Of a stretch of 6,825 bases of DNA, positions 1 to 6,577 are shown in pieces. Position 1 is the first letter of the stretch, and each line of letters opens with the position of its first letter. Source of the stretch: an uncultured bacterium (GTDB lineage: Bacteria; Verrucomicrobiota; Lentisphaeria; Victivallales; UBA1829); contig URNE01000126.1 of the NCBI GenBank assembly GCA_900549045.1, positions 1-6,825 of the forward strand. Direction: 5' to 3'. The notes under the pieces are model-generated. The model saw only the letters and a program-made list of their open reading frames with translations. It was not told the origin of the DNA and did not search any database. A program made the position numbers and the translations under genes.

Positions 1-2
1 TC

Positions 3-1424
3 GAAGTCGGTATCGGCGTCTCTTTCGGCGGCGCCAGAAGCATCGTCACAATGAAACACGTCGGACTGAATGTCGCGGCCGACCCGTTGTTCACTCTCAC
101 CTATACGGGCGTCAACGGCGGGCTCGTCATTGTTTCCGCAGATGATCCGGGACTCGCCTCCAGTCAGAACGAACAGGACAACCGCAACTACGCAAAAGCC
201 GCCAAGATGCCGATGCTCGAACCGTCCGATTCCCAGGAGGCATACGACTTCACCATCAAGGCTTTTGAACTCTCCGAAAAGTTCGACACCCCCGTCCTGC
301 TCCGCATGACCACACGCGTCTGTCACTCGCAGACCGTCGTTCATCTGCACGGCGAAGCCAATCCGTTCGTCCAGAAGCCCTATGTGAAGAACATTCAGAA
401 AAACGTCATGGTTCCCGCATTCGCCAAAAAGGCGCATGTCCGTCTGGAAAACACCATGAAGGAACTCGCCGCCTGCGCGGAAACCTCCGGTTTTGAACAG
501 GTGAAACCCGGTTCAAAGGAACTCGGCGTGATCTGCTCCGGAATCTCTTACCAGCACGTCTGCGAAGCCGCGCCGGATGCTTCCGTGCTCAAGCTCGGAC
601 TCACCTGGCCGCTGCCGATGAAGAAAATCGCGGAATTCGCGAACTCCGTCAAACGCTGCGTCGTGATTGAGGAAGGCGACCGCTTCCTGGCCGACGCCAT
701 TTCCGCCGCCGGAATCAAAGTCGAGCCGAAGGATGATTCACTCCTCTTCGGCGAACTCAACGTCAACCGCGTCAAAAAGCAGCTTGACCGCGACTTCACG
801 CCGGATCCGGCGCCGGTTCCGGGACGTCCTCCGCAGCTCTGCCCGGGATGTCCGCACCGCAAGTCCTTCGAGACTCTGCGCGACCTCGGCTGCATCGTCG
901 CTGGCGACATCGGCTGTTACACGCTTGGCACGCTTCCTCCGTTCAGCGCAATCGACATGTGCGTCTGCATGGGCGCCAGTATCGGCCTCGGACTCGGTCT
1001 GCGCCGTTCGCTCCCCGAAGAACAGGCCCGCAAAGTCGTCAGCGTGATCGGCGACAGCACCTTCCTTCACAGCGGTCTCACCGGAATCGTTGAAATGGCG
1101 TACAACCGTCCGAAAACCGGGCACGTCGTCATCATTCTCGACAACTCCACCACCGCAATGACCGGGCTTCAGGAGAATCCCGCCACCGGGCATCTTCTCA
1201 ACATGGATCCCGCAATTCCCGTCAATCTCGAAGCTGTCTGCCGCGCATGCGGCGTGAACAACGTCGATATCGTGGATACCACAAAGGAAACCGAACGGTT
1301 CAAAAATCTCGTTCAGGAGCGTCTCGCCTCCAATGACATCAGCGTCATCATCGCGAAACGCCCCTGTGTTCTGCAGATGAAAAAAATGGCGAAATTCGCG
1401 AAAAAGAACGGAGGCGCAAAATGA
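3..1424 (+). CDS. iorA: Indolepyruvate ferredoxin oxidoreductase, alpha subunit (5'-partial)
   Basis: With IorB this cytoplasmic, oxygen-sensitive enzyme converts aryl-pyruvates (indolepyruvate, phenylpyruvate, hydroxyphenylpyruvate) plus CoA to arylacetyl-CoA and CO2, reducing ferredoxin; the reverse is possible. The frame is open to the window edge, and residues before the Met codon at 51 (GVSFGGARSIVT) match the family, so that Met is internal and the N-terminus lies outside. Seen: MKHVGLNVAADP and SSQNEQDNR blocks (51-185), CPGCPHR at 840-860, GDIGCYTLG and CVCMGAS around 905-980, and a thiamine-diphosphate motif GDS (1050-1058) followed 28 residues later by the Asn of LDNSTTAMTG. The chain ends shortly after RRPCVL-like KRPCVL. 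The classical archaeal IorA carries a C-terminal 2[4Fe-4S] ferredoxin domain there. None is present, and iorB starts at once, overlapping by ATGA. From memory, short IorA forms also occur in gut anaerobes. Identification is firm; substrate preference is family knowledge. Confidence 0.95.
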   Translation, partial: EVGIGVSFGGARSIVTMKHVGLNVAADPLFTLTYTGVNGGLVIVSADDPGLASSQNEQDNRNYAKAAKMPMLEPSDSQEAYDFTIKAFELSEKFDTPVLLRMTTRVCHSQTVVHLHGEANPFVQKPYVKNIQKNVMVPAFAKKAHVRLENTMKELAACAETSGFEQVKPGSKELGVICSGISYQHVCEAAPDASVLKLGLTWPLPMKKIAEFANSVKRCVVIEEGDRFLADAISAAGIKVEPKDDSLLFGELNVNRVKKQLDRDFTPDPAPVPGRPPQLCPGCPHRKSFETLRDLGCIVAGDIGCYTLGTLPPFSAIDMCVCMGASIGLGLGLRRSLPEEQARKVVSVIGDSTFLHSGLTGIVEMAYNRPKTGHVVIILDNSTTAMTGLQENPATGHLLNMDPAIPVNLEAVCRACGVNNVDIVDTTKETERFKNLVQERLASNDISVIIAKRPCVLQMKKMAKFAKKNGGAK

Positions 1425-1894
1425 CTCTCGACACCATCAACGTAGTCTTCGCCGGAATCGGCGGACAGGGCGTGATTCTCGCCAGCGACCTGCTGACTGC
1501 TGCGGCTTTCCGCAGCGGATTCGACGTCAAGAAAAGCGAACTCCACGGCATGAGCCAGCGCGGAGGCTCCGTCTCCAGCGACGTCCGTTTCGGCACGAAA
1601 GTCTGGAGCCCGATGATCCCCGAAGGACAGGCAGATTTCCTCGTCTCCCTCGCGGAAGATCAGGTTGAAGTCTGCCGCCATCTGCTGAAACCCGGCGGAA
1701 TCGTTCTCTCCCCCTCCATGCTCGGAGATTACGATCCGGGGCGCAGCATGAACATCGCGATGCTCGGCGCTCTGAACGCCCATCTCAAACTTCCGGACGA
1801 AATCTGGAATCAGCTCCTCGCGGAAACCTTCTCCGGCGAGCTTCTGCCCGTCAACCAGGAGGCGTTCCGCAAAGGTGCGGAGTTTGTAAAGTAA
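1421..1894 (+). CDS. iorB: Indolepyruvate ferredoxin oxidoreductase, beta subunit (short form)
   Basis: This is the gamma-type (POR gamma-like) partner of IorA in aryl-pyruvate:ferredoxin oxidoreductase. Seen: the N-terminal GIGGQGV glycine loop (residues 12-18), then SELHGMSQRGGSVSSDVRFG (39-58), the hallmark of the family, then ADFLVSLAEDQ (71-81) and a C-terminal NIAMLGAL segment (111-118). The start is fixed by ATGA overlap with the iorA stop and by GGAGG at 1410-1414 six bases upstream, so the subunits are probably translationally coupled. At 157 residues it is shorter than the usual 190-200. The shortfall lies in the middle: LKPGGIVLSPSML (89-101) runs almost directly into GRSMNIAMLGAL, where relatives have roughly 30-35 more residues. 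The frame is continuous and both ends are family-like, so this looks like a natural internal deletion rather than a broken gene. Confidence 0.93.
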   Translation: MTLDTINVVFAGIGGQGVILASDLLTAAAFRSGFDVKKSELHGMSQRGGSVSSDVRFGTKVWSPMIPEGQADFLVSLAEDQVEVCRHLLKPGGIVLSPSMLGDYDPGRSMNIAMLGALNAHLKLPDEIWNQLLAETFSGELLPVNQEAFRKGAEFVK

Positions 1895-1906
1895 ACGGAG
1901 GACCCG

Positions 1907-3232
1907 ATGCTTTCCACTCATTACAACCCGGTCAGCGCACAGGACTATATTCCGCGTTCGCTGCTCAAGCAGGTTCAGCTTCAACGTCTTCAGCGCATCG
2001 TCGCGCATGAATACAACAACGTGGAGTTCTACCGCAGACGCATGGATGAAAAGGGCGTCAAACCCGCCGATATCCATTCGCTCTCCGATATTTCCAAGCT
2101 CCCGTTCATGATGAAAAAAGATCTGCGCGACACCTACCCGTTCGGTCTTTTCGCGCTTGACATGAAACAGGTCGTGCGTCTCCACGCGTCCAGCGGGACC
2201 ACGGGAAAACCGATCGTCGTCGGCTATACGAAAGACGATATCGACGTCTGGGTCAGCTGCATGAAACGCGCGCTTTCCATGGCGGGGATCGACCGCGGCG
2301 ACATCATCCAGAACTCCTACGGCTACGGTCTGTTCACCGGCGGACTCGGCGCGCACTACGGCGTGGAAGCTCTCGGCGCAACCGTTGTTCCTGCTTCCGG
2401 AGGCAATACGGAACGCCAGATCATGCTGATGCGCGACTTCGGCGTAACCGGAATCTGCTGCACTCCGACCTATTTCATCCACCTCTGCGAAAAGGCGGGA
2501 CAGATGGGAATCGACCTGCACGACCTTCCGATCCGCGTCGGCGTTTTCGGCGCTGAACCATGGACTGAAGAGATGCGCAAACGCATCGAAGAACAGTCCG
2601 GAATCGAGGCGTTCGACATCTACGGACTCTCCGAAATGAGCGGTCCCGGAGTCGGCATCGAGTGCGCCTGTCACAAGGGAATTCACATTTTCGAGGATCA
2701 TTTCTACCCTGAAATCATCGACCCGGAAACCTGCGAAGTCCTTCCGGACGGCGAAGAGGGAGAACTGGTCTTCACGACTCTTTCCAAGTTCGCCATGCCG
2801 ATGATCCGCTACCGCACCCGCGACCTGACGCGCATCATCTCCGAACCGTGCGAATGCGGACGGACCATCCGCCGGATTGCGCGCATTTCGCGCCGCAGCG
2901 ACGATATGTTCATCATCCGCGGAGTAAACGTCTTCCCGTCCCAGATCGAAACCGGGCTTCTTGCGGTTGACGGTTCCCTCCCCCACTACCGCATCATCCT
3001 CACACGCCGCGACGACGGCCTGGACGACATGCTTGTCGAGGTTGAAATCAATCCCGGAAACTTCAGCGACAAAGTCCGTGCGATGGAAGAACTCCAGCAA
3101 AAATTCGTTCATTCAGTGGAACGGATTCTCGGAATCCGCACTCCGGTTAAAATTGTACCGCCGAACACCATTCCGCGCAGCGAAGGCAAAGCGAAACGAG
3201 TGCTCGACCTCCGCAACGAAAAGAAATCCTGA
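1907..3232 (+). CDS. paaK: Phenylacetate-CoA ligase family protein (arylacetate-CoA ligase)
   Basis: An adenylate-forming (ANL) enzyme: arylacetate + ATP + CoA gives arylacetyl-CoA + AMP + PPi, in the cytoplasm. The 441-residue length is typical of PaaK. Seen: the ATP/phosphate loop SSGTTGKP (residues 95-102), the SYGYGLFTGGLG substrate-pocket stretch (137-148), YGLSEMSGPGVG (239-250), the hinge region SDDMFIIRGVNVFPSQIE (331-348) and the C-terminal catalytic lysine K428 in PRSEGKAKRV. Cysteines at C253/C255 with H256/H260 and C315/C317 may form the structural zinc site seen in some anaerobic PaaK proteins; this is inference. The start has GGAGGA at 1897-1902, only 4 bases before the ATG, and lies 12 bases after iorB. 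Next to iorAB its likely substrate is phenylacetate, indoleacetate or hydroxyphenylacetate, either activating arylacetate for reductive carboxylation or working in reverse. It is not part of an aerobic paa pathway here, as no paaABCDE genes are visible. Confidence 0.93.
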   Translation: MLSTHYNPVSAQDYIPRSLLKQVQLQRLQRIVAHEYNNVEFYRRRMDEKGVKPADIHSLSDISKLPFMMKKDLRDTYPFGLFALDMKQVVRLHASSGTTGKPIVVGYTKDDIDVWVSCMKRALSMAGIDRGDIIQNSYGYGLFTGGLGAHYGVEALGATVVPASGGNTERQIMLMRDFGVTGICCTPTYFIHLCEKAGQMGIDLHDLPIRVGVFGAEPWTEEMRKRIEEQSGIEAFDIYGLSEMSGPGVGIECACHKGIHIFEDHFYPEIIDPETCEVLPDGEEGELVFTTLSKFAMPMIRYRTRDLTRIISEPCECGRTIRRIARISRRSDDMFIIRGVNVFPSQIETGLLAVDGSLPHYRIILTRRDDGLDDMLVEVEINPGNFSDKVRAMEELQQKFVHSVERILGIRTPVKIVPPNTIPRSEGKAKRVLDLRNEKKS

Positions 3233-3246
3233 AAGGAGCGTGCAAC

Positions 3247-3684
3247 ATGAAATTGAAACAAATCTCCGTTTTCGTGGAAAACAAACCCGGTTCCGTGAGC
3301 CGTCCCTGCAAAGCCCTCGCCGACGCCGGACTCAACATCACGACTCTCACCCTTGCCGACACCAAGGATTTCGGAATTCTGCGCTTCATCATCGAAGACT
3401 GGCAGAAGGCGTACGACGTCCTCAAGGAAAAGAAATTCGCGGTCAGCGTCAACGATGTGATCGCGCTTGAAGTGGACGACGCCCCCGGCGGTCTTTCCGA
3501 CATTCTCGAAAAACTTGAAGCGCATGGACTCAACGTCGAGTACATGTACGCTTCCGTCTACGGAAGCAACAACCGCGCGGTCCTCGTCTTCCGCTTCGAC
3601 GACACCGAATCCGCCCTGGAGAAACTCGCGGAATGCCCCGATCTGCAGATCGTCGGATCCGCCCGGTTCTTCTCGCTGAAATAA
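3247..3684 (+). CDS. Tandem ACT-domain protein (probable amino-acid sensor)
   Basis: A 145-residue protein made only of two ACT domains and no catalytic domain. The first spans about residues 4-65 (KQISVFVENKPGSVSRP at 4-20, then LNITTLTLADTKDFGILRFI) and the second about 71-140 (VIALEVDDAPGGLSDILEKL at 71-90, then LNVEYMYASVYG). The ENKPGS and DDAPGGL turns, each followed by a helix, are where ACT dimers usually bind amino acids. The start has AAAGGAG at 3232-3238, 8 bases before the ATG, overlapping the end of paaK. Similar small ACT proteins follow ior/paaK genes in several anaerobes (from memory), so it probably senses an aromatic amino acid and modulates IorAB or PaaK, perhaps by direct binding. 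No experimental role is known to me, and I see no DNA-binding domain. Confidence 0.9.
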   Translation: MKLKQISVFVENKPGSVSRPCKALADAGLNITTLTLADTKDFGILRFIIEDWQKAYDVLKEKKFAVSVNDVIALEVDDAPGGLSDILEKLEAHGLNVEYMYASVYGSNNRAVLVFRFDDTESALEKLAECPDLQIVGSARFFSLK

Positions 3685-3696
3685 GGAGAATTTAAA

Positions 3697-4329
3697 ATGA
3701 ACATCCGCAAACACCTTCTGATCGCCGGCGTCGCCGCCGCCCCCCTGCTCTTCTCCGCCTGCTGCACCGCAGTCGATACGCCGACGGCCATTACGGAAGA
3801 GCAGCAGAAAAACATCGAGCTTGACGCCTCTCTCCAGGATAAACTCAATTTCGAGTATGTCCGCACCTGGAAGACGGAGAACAAGTTTACAAATGTCTCC
3901 GTCCGCGCCCGCGTGAAGACCTACTCCACCTGGAACTGGATTTTCTGTTCATATCAGGACATCCCTCTCGCCTACCGTTTTGTCTGGTACGACAAAGACG
4001 GCAAGGAGGTCGGTCAGTCCACATGGAGTCATGTCACGGTCGACTACGGTGAAGAGGTCGGTTTCGCCTCCATGTCCCCGAATGCGCAAGTCGCCGGATA
4101 CAAGCTCTTTATCCGACCGGAAAACGCCGATGAAGCGAATGCTCCTGCGGAGCCGCCGGAGGAAACTCCCGTAAAGACGGAGGAAACCACGCCTGCGAAG
4201 GCCGGAAAAGTCAGCGCGGACGTCAAGACGAAACCGACGTCCGTCACCCCGGTTGCAAAGAGCGTCTCGGCGGAAGAGGCTGAAGCCGATGCCGCATCCG
4301 CGCGTCAGGCGAAACCGGAAAAGAAATAA
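3697..4329 (+). CDS. YcfL-like (DUF1425) lipoprotein with charged low-complexity tail
   Basis: A 210-residue predicted outer- or inner-membrane lipoprotein. Residues 1-21 form a signal peptide (basic MNIRKH, hydrophobic core to FSA) with a lipobox-type FSAC whose lipidated residue would be C22; a second Cys follows at C23. Residues about 50-140 resemble the E. coli YcfL/DUF1425 fold: LAYRFVWYDKDGKEV (91-105), then STWSHVTVDYGEEVGFASMSPNAQVAGYKLFIR. Residues 141-210 are rich in Pro, Glu, Lys and Ala and look disordered, with a short EET repeat; such a tail could reach across the periplasm. In enterobacteria ycfL lies next to lpoB, an activator of penicillin-binding protein PBP1b, but its own function is unknown. 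No lpoB is in the window, though murB-ddl lies downstream. TAAGGAG at 3682-3688 overlaps the previous stop and sits 8 bases before the ATG. Lipoprotein call firm; family call moderately firm. Confidence 0.78.
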   Translation: MNIRKHLLIAGVAAAPLLFSACCTAVDTPTAITEEQQKNIELDASLQDKLNFEYVRTWKTENKFTNVSVRARVKTYSTWNWIFCSYQDIPLAYRFVWYDKDGKEVGQSTWSHVTVDYGEEVGFASMSPNAQVAGYKLFIRPENADEANAPAEPPEETPVKTEETTPAKAGKVSADVKTKPTSVTPVAKSVSAEEAEADAASARQAKPEKK

Positions 4330-4364
4330 GCCAGCAACCCATTAACATAACGTAAGGAAGAAAA

Positions 4365-4742
4365 ATGGTAAAACTCGATTTTGCGAAGGGCGGCGGTCTG
4401 CTCCCGGCAATTGCCCAGGACTGGAAAACCGGTGATGTCCTCATGCTCGCGTACATCAACGAAGAAGCCTGGAACGAAACCCTGAAGACCGGCAACGCCA
4501 CCTACTGGACCCGCTCCCGTCAGAAACTCTGGAGAAAAGGCGAGGAATCCGGAAATGTCCAGAAAGTCAAGGAAATTTATGTCGACTGCGACCTCGATAC
4601 GGTCATTTTCAAGGTCGAACAGATCGGCGGAGCCGCCTGCCACGAAGGCTATCACTCCTGCTTCTTCCGCAAATATGAGAACGGCGAACTCGTTGTGGTC
4701 GGCGAGCGCGTCTTCGATCCTGCGAAGGTTTACAAAAAGTGA
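4365..4742 (+). CDS. hisI: Phosphoribosyl-AMP cyclohydrolase (monofunctional HisI)
   Basis: The third step of histidine synthesis: hydrolytic opening of the purine ring of 1-(5-phosphoribosyl)-AMP to give ProFAR, in the cytoplasm, using zinc and magnesium. At 125 residues it is the stand-alone form, with no HisE pyrophosphohydrolase domain. Seen: GLLPAIAQDWKTGDVLMLAY (residues 11-30), ATYWTRSRQKLWRKGEESGN (45-64), then DCDLD at 74-78, whose aspartates bind Mg2+, and GGAACHEGYHSCFFR (88-102). C75, C92 and C99 are the expected zinc ligands, and all are present. AAGGAAG at 4354-4360 lies 4 bases before the ATG. It follows the lipoprotein gene by 35 bases with no terminator, and its TGA overlaps the ATG of the next gene by one base. 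No other his genes are visible, so it lies outside any compact his operon, at least within this window. Confidence 0.97.
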   Translation: MVKLDFAKGGGLLPAIAQDWKTGDVLMLAYINEEAWNETLKTGNATYWTRSRQKLWRKGEESGNVQKVKEIYVDCDLDTVIFKVEQIGGAACHEGYHSCFFRKYENGELVVVGERVFDPAKVYKK

Positions 4743-6577
4743 TGACGGAACTCCCGCGCATTTTCTCTGAAACATTGCCGGGAGTGCGTTTTCACTCTTC
4801 CGCCCGCTGGGCGGATTATACATCCATGGGCGCCGGTCTCGCGGGATTCTTCCTCGCCGAACCGGATTCCATGGATGATCTGTTTTCAGTGATTGCGATC
4901 TGCCGCAAACGCCGCATTCCGGTCTTTCCGCTGGGTGCGGGAACCAATCTGATCGGTTCGGACTCTCCCCTTGAAATCTGTTTTCTGAAACTCGGAAACA
5001 AATTCCGGGAAGTGGAAATCGCCGGGAATCGGATTGCCGCCGGAGCGGGTGCAAAGCTTTCCGTTCTGCTGGATTTTGCGGCGGAACACGGATTCGGCGG
5101 CGCAGCCGGACTCGGCGGAATTCCGGGAACCGTCGGCGGAGCAATCCGCATGAACGCCGGAGCCAACGGCAGTGAAATTGCGGATTTTCTCGTTGAGGTC
5201 GAATATGTTTCCGCCGGGACTCTGCACAGGGTTCCCGTCAAACGCGACGAATGGCGTTACCGCACGTCGCCGCTTCCGGAAGACTGCGTTGTGACAAAAG
5301 CGTTTTTCCGCTTTTTCCCCTGCGAACCGGAGGCCGAGCGCGGGCTGCTCGCCAAAGAACGCCGCAGACGCGCCCTCGTGACGCCGCGCGGACGTTCCGC
5401 GGGAAGCGTCTTCCGCAACCCAGCCCCGGGACTTCCCGCCGGACGCCTTCTGGAGCGTCAGGAGGCAAAGAGTTTCGCGTGCGGAGAACTGCGGGTCAGT
5501 CCGGAACATGCGAACTGGATCGTGAATCATTCAAAACAGGTCTCGGAATCGGACTGTGCGGCTCTGGCGTCCCGGATGGCCCTCGCGGTGAGGACCGGAT
5601 GCGGAGTCGTTTTGAATATGGAACTGAGGTTTGTGAATATGGAAACAAAGAAAACGGCGGAGGCTGCGCGCCCCTTGAACATTCTTGTGCTGAAAGGCGG
5701 AACGAGCGCGGAGCGCAAAGTCTCCCTGATCTCCGGAGCGGCGGTTGCCGATGCTCTGCGCAAAGGGGGACACCATGTCGAAGAGTATGATATTGCGGAA
5801 CTCAAAATCACCGACGCCATGCGCAAGGCTGATGTGGTCTATCCGGTCCTGCATGGAGGTTTCGGCGAAGACGGAACCATCCAGAAGATGCTGGAGGACG
5901 CAGGAATCAAGTTCGTCGGTTCGGGTTCTCAGGCGTGCCGCGACATCATGGACAAAATCGCCTCCAAGCGCATCATGGATGCGAACGGCATCCGCAATCC
6001 GAAGAGCGCAGTGGTCGACAGCCTCGACGCCCCCTTCCCGAAAGAGCTTGGACTTCCTCTGATTGTCAAACCCCCGATGGAAGGCTCAACCTTCGGGCTT
6101 TCGCTCGTCAATTCCGAAGCGGAATGGCGCGCGGCTCTGGAGCTTTCGTTCAAATACGGTCATCCGGCGCTTGTGGAACAGTATATCGACGGAGTGGAAT
6201 CGACCGTCGGCGTTCTGAACGGCAAAGCTCTTCCGCTCGTCGAAATCCGTTATCCGGGAAAGCTTTACGACTACGACGCCAAATACACGCACGCCCACGG
6301 AGAAACGCAGTACATCTGTCCGCCGACCGGAATTTCCGAATCCGCGCAGAAGGAGGCGCAGGAACTTGCCGTAAAATACAGCCGCGCCGTGAACGCCCGC
6401 GACATGATCCGGGTCGACGTTCTCATTTCCCGCAAAGACGACTCCGTCTGGGTTCTGGAAGGCAACGCGCTCCCCGGCTGCACCCCGAGCAGTCTTCTGC
6501 CGAAGGCCGCCGCGACGGCCGGCATTTCATTTGTGGAAATGTGCTGTATGCTCGCTTGCGCCGCCGTGGAGCGCTGA
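4742..6577 (+). CDS. murB-ddl: MurB-Ddl fusion: UDP-N-acetylmuramate dehydrogenase / D-alanine--D-alanine ligase
   Basis: One 611-residue chain predicted to carry two cytoplasmic peptidoglycan-precursor activities. Residues 1-299 are MurB (FAD/NADPH reduction of UDP-GlcNAc-enolpyruvate to UDP-MurNAc): FAD-binding PLGAGTNLI (63-71), GGIPGTVGGAIRMNAG (125-140), Y173-R174 matching E. coli Y158-R159, proton donor S222 in GSVFRNP, HANWIVN (256-262) and final catalytic E294. The short stretch after YRTS resembles type II MurB. Residues 300-311 (METKKTAEAARP) are a linker. Residues 312-611 are a full-length ATP-grasp Ddl: GGTSAERKVS (319-328) with E324, HGGFGEDGT, VKPPMEGST (442-450) with S449, YDYDAKY with Y515, and metal ligands D559, E573 and N575. 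The E324/S449/Y515 set matches the E. coli DdlB triad; Tyr (not Phe or His) indicates D-Ala-D-Ala rather than D-Ala-D-Lac. ATG 4742 overlaps the hisI stop (TGATG); GTG 4739 is an alternative. The upstream SD is weak (GAAGG, 4724-4728), suggesting translational coupling. Separate Ddl from internal ATG 5639 cannot be excluded. Confidence 0.93.
   Translation: MTELPRIFSETLPGVRFHSSARWADYTSMGAGLAGFFLAEPDSMDDLFSVIAICRKRRIPVFPLGAGTNLIGSDSPLEICFLKLGNKFREVEIAGNRIAAGAGAKLSVLLDFAAEHGFGGAAGLGGIPGTVGGAIRMNAGANGSEIADFLVEVEYVSAGTLHRVPVKRDEWRYRTSPLPEDCVVTKAFFRFFPCEPEAERGLLAKERRRRALVTPRGRSAGSVFRNPAPGLPAGRLLERQEAKSFACGELRVSPEHANWIVNHSKQVSESDCAALASRMALAVRTGCGVVLNMELRFVNMETKKTAEAARPLNILVLKGGTSAERKVSLISGAAVADALRKGGHHVEEYDIAELKITDAMRKADVVYPVLHGGFGEDGTIQKMLEDAGIKFVGSGSQACRDIMDKIASKRIMDANGIRNPKSAVVDSLDAPFPKELGLPLIVKPPMEGSTFGLSLVNSEAEWRAALELSFKYGHPALVEQYIDGVESTVGVLNGKALPLVEIRYPGKLYDYDAKYTHAHGETQYICPPTGISESAQKEAQELAVKYSRAVNARDMIRVDVLISRKDDSVWVLEGNALPGCTPSSLLPKAAATAGISFVEMCCMLACAAVER
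5626..5641 (+). promoter_or_regulatory. Candidate internal Shine-Dalgarno and ATG start for free Ddl
   Basis: GAGG at 5626-5629 precedes an in-frame ATG at 5639-5641 by 9 bases, exactly at the MurB/Ddl junction. Translation from here would give a 312-residue protein beginning METKKTAEAARPLNILVLKGG, a natural-looking Ddl N-terminus of normal family length. This may be a leftover of a formerly separate ddl gene or may still give some free Ddl. GAGG is a weak motif compared with the GGAG-type sites of the neighbours. Confidence 0.3.

Noticed and set aside
51..53. ATG at 51 as the start of iorA
   Set aside because: The frame is open upstream and encodes family-like residues (GVSFGGARSIVT) directly before this Met, so it is an internal codon.
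510..512. Possible D-Ala-D-Lac (vancomycin-resistance type) specificity of the Ddl half
   Set aside because: That residue range is in IorA; the relevant Ddl position (protein residue 515, bases 6284-6286) is Tyr in YDYDAKY, the D-Ala-D-Ala type, not the Phe or His of depsipeptide ligases.
1313..3112. A 599-codon open frame on the minus strand
   Set aside because: It lies antisense to iorA's end, iorB and paaK, all of which have clear family motifs. Its translation is a Asp/His/Ala/Glu-rich string without recognisable motifs, typical of the complement of GC-rich coding sequence with strong third-base bias.
4305..5144. A 279-codon minus-strand open frame over hisI and murB
   Set aside because: Arg/Pro-rich in the first part, no family-like motif and fully antisense to two well-supported genes.
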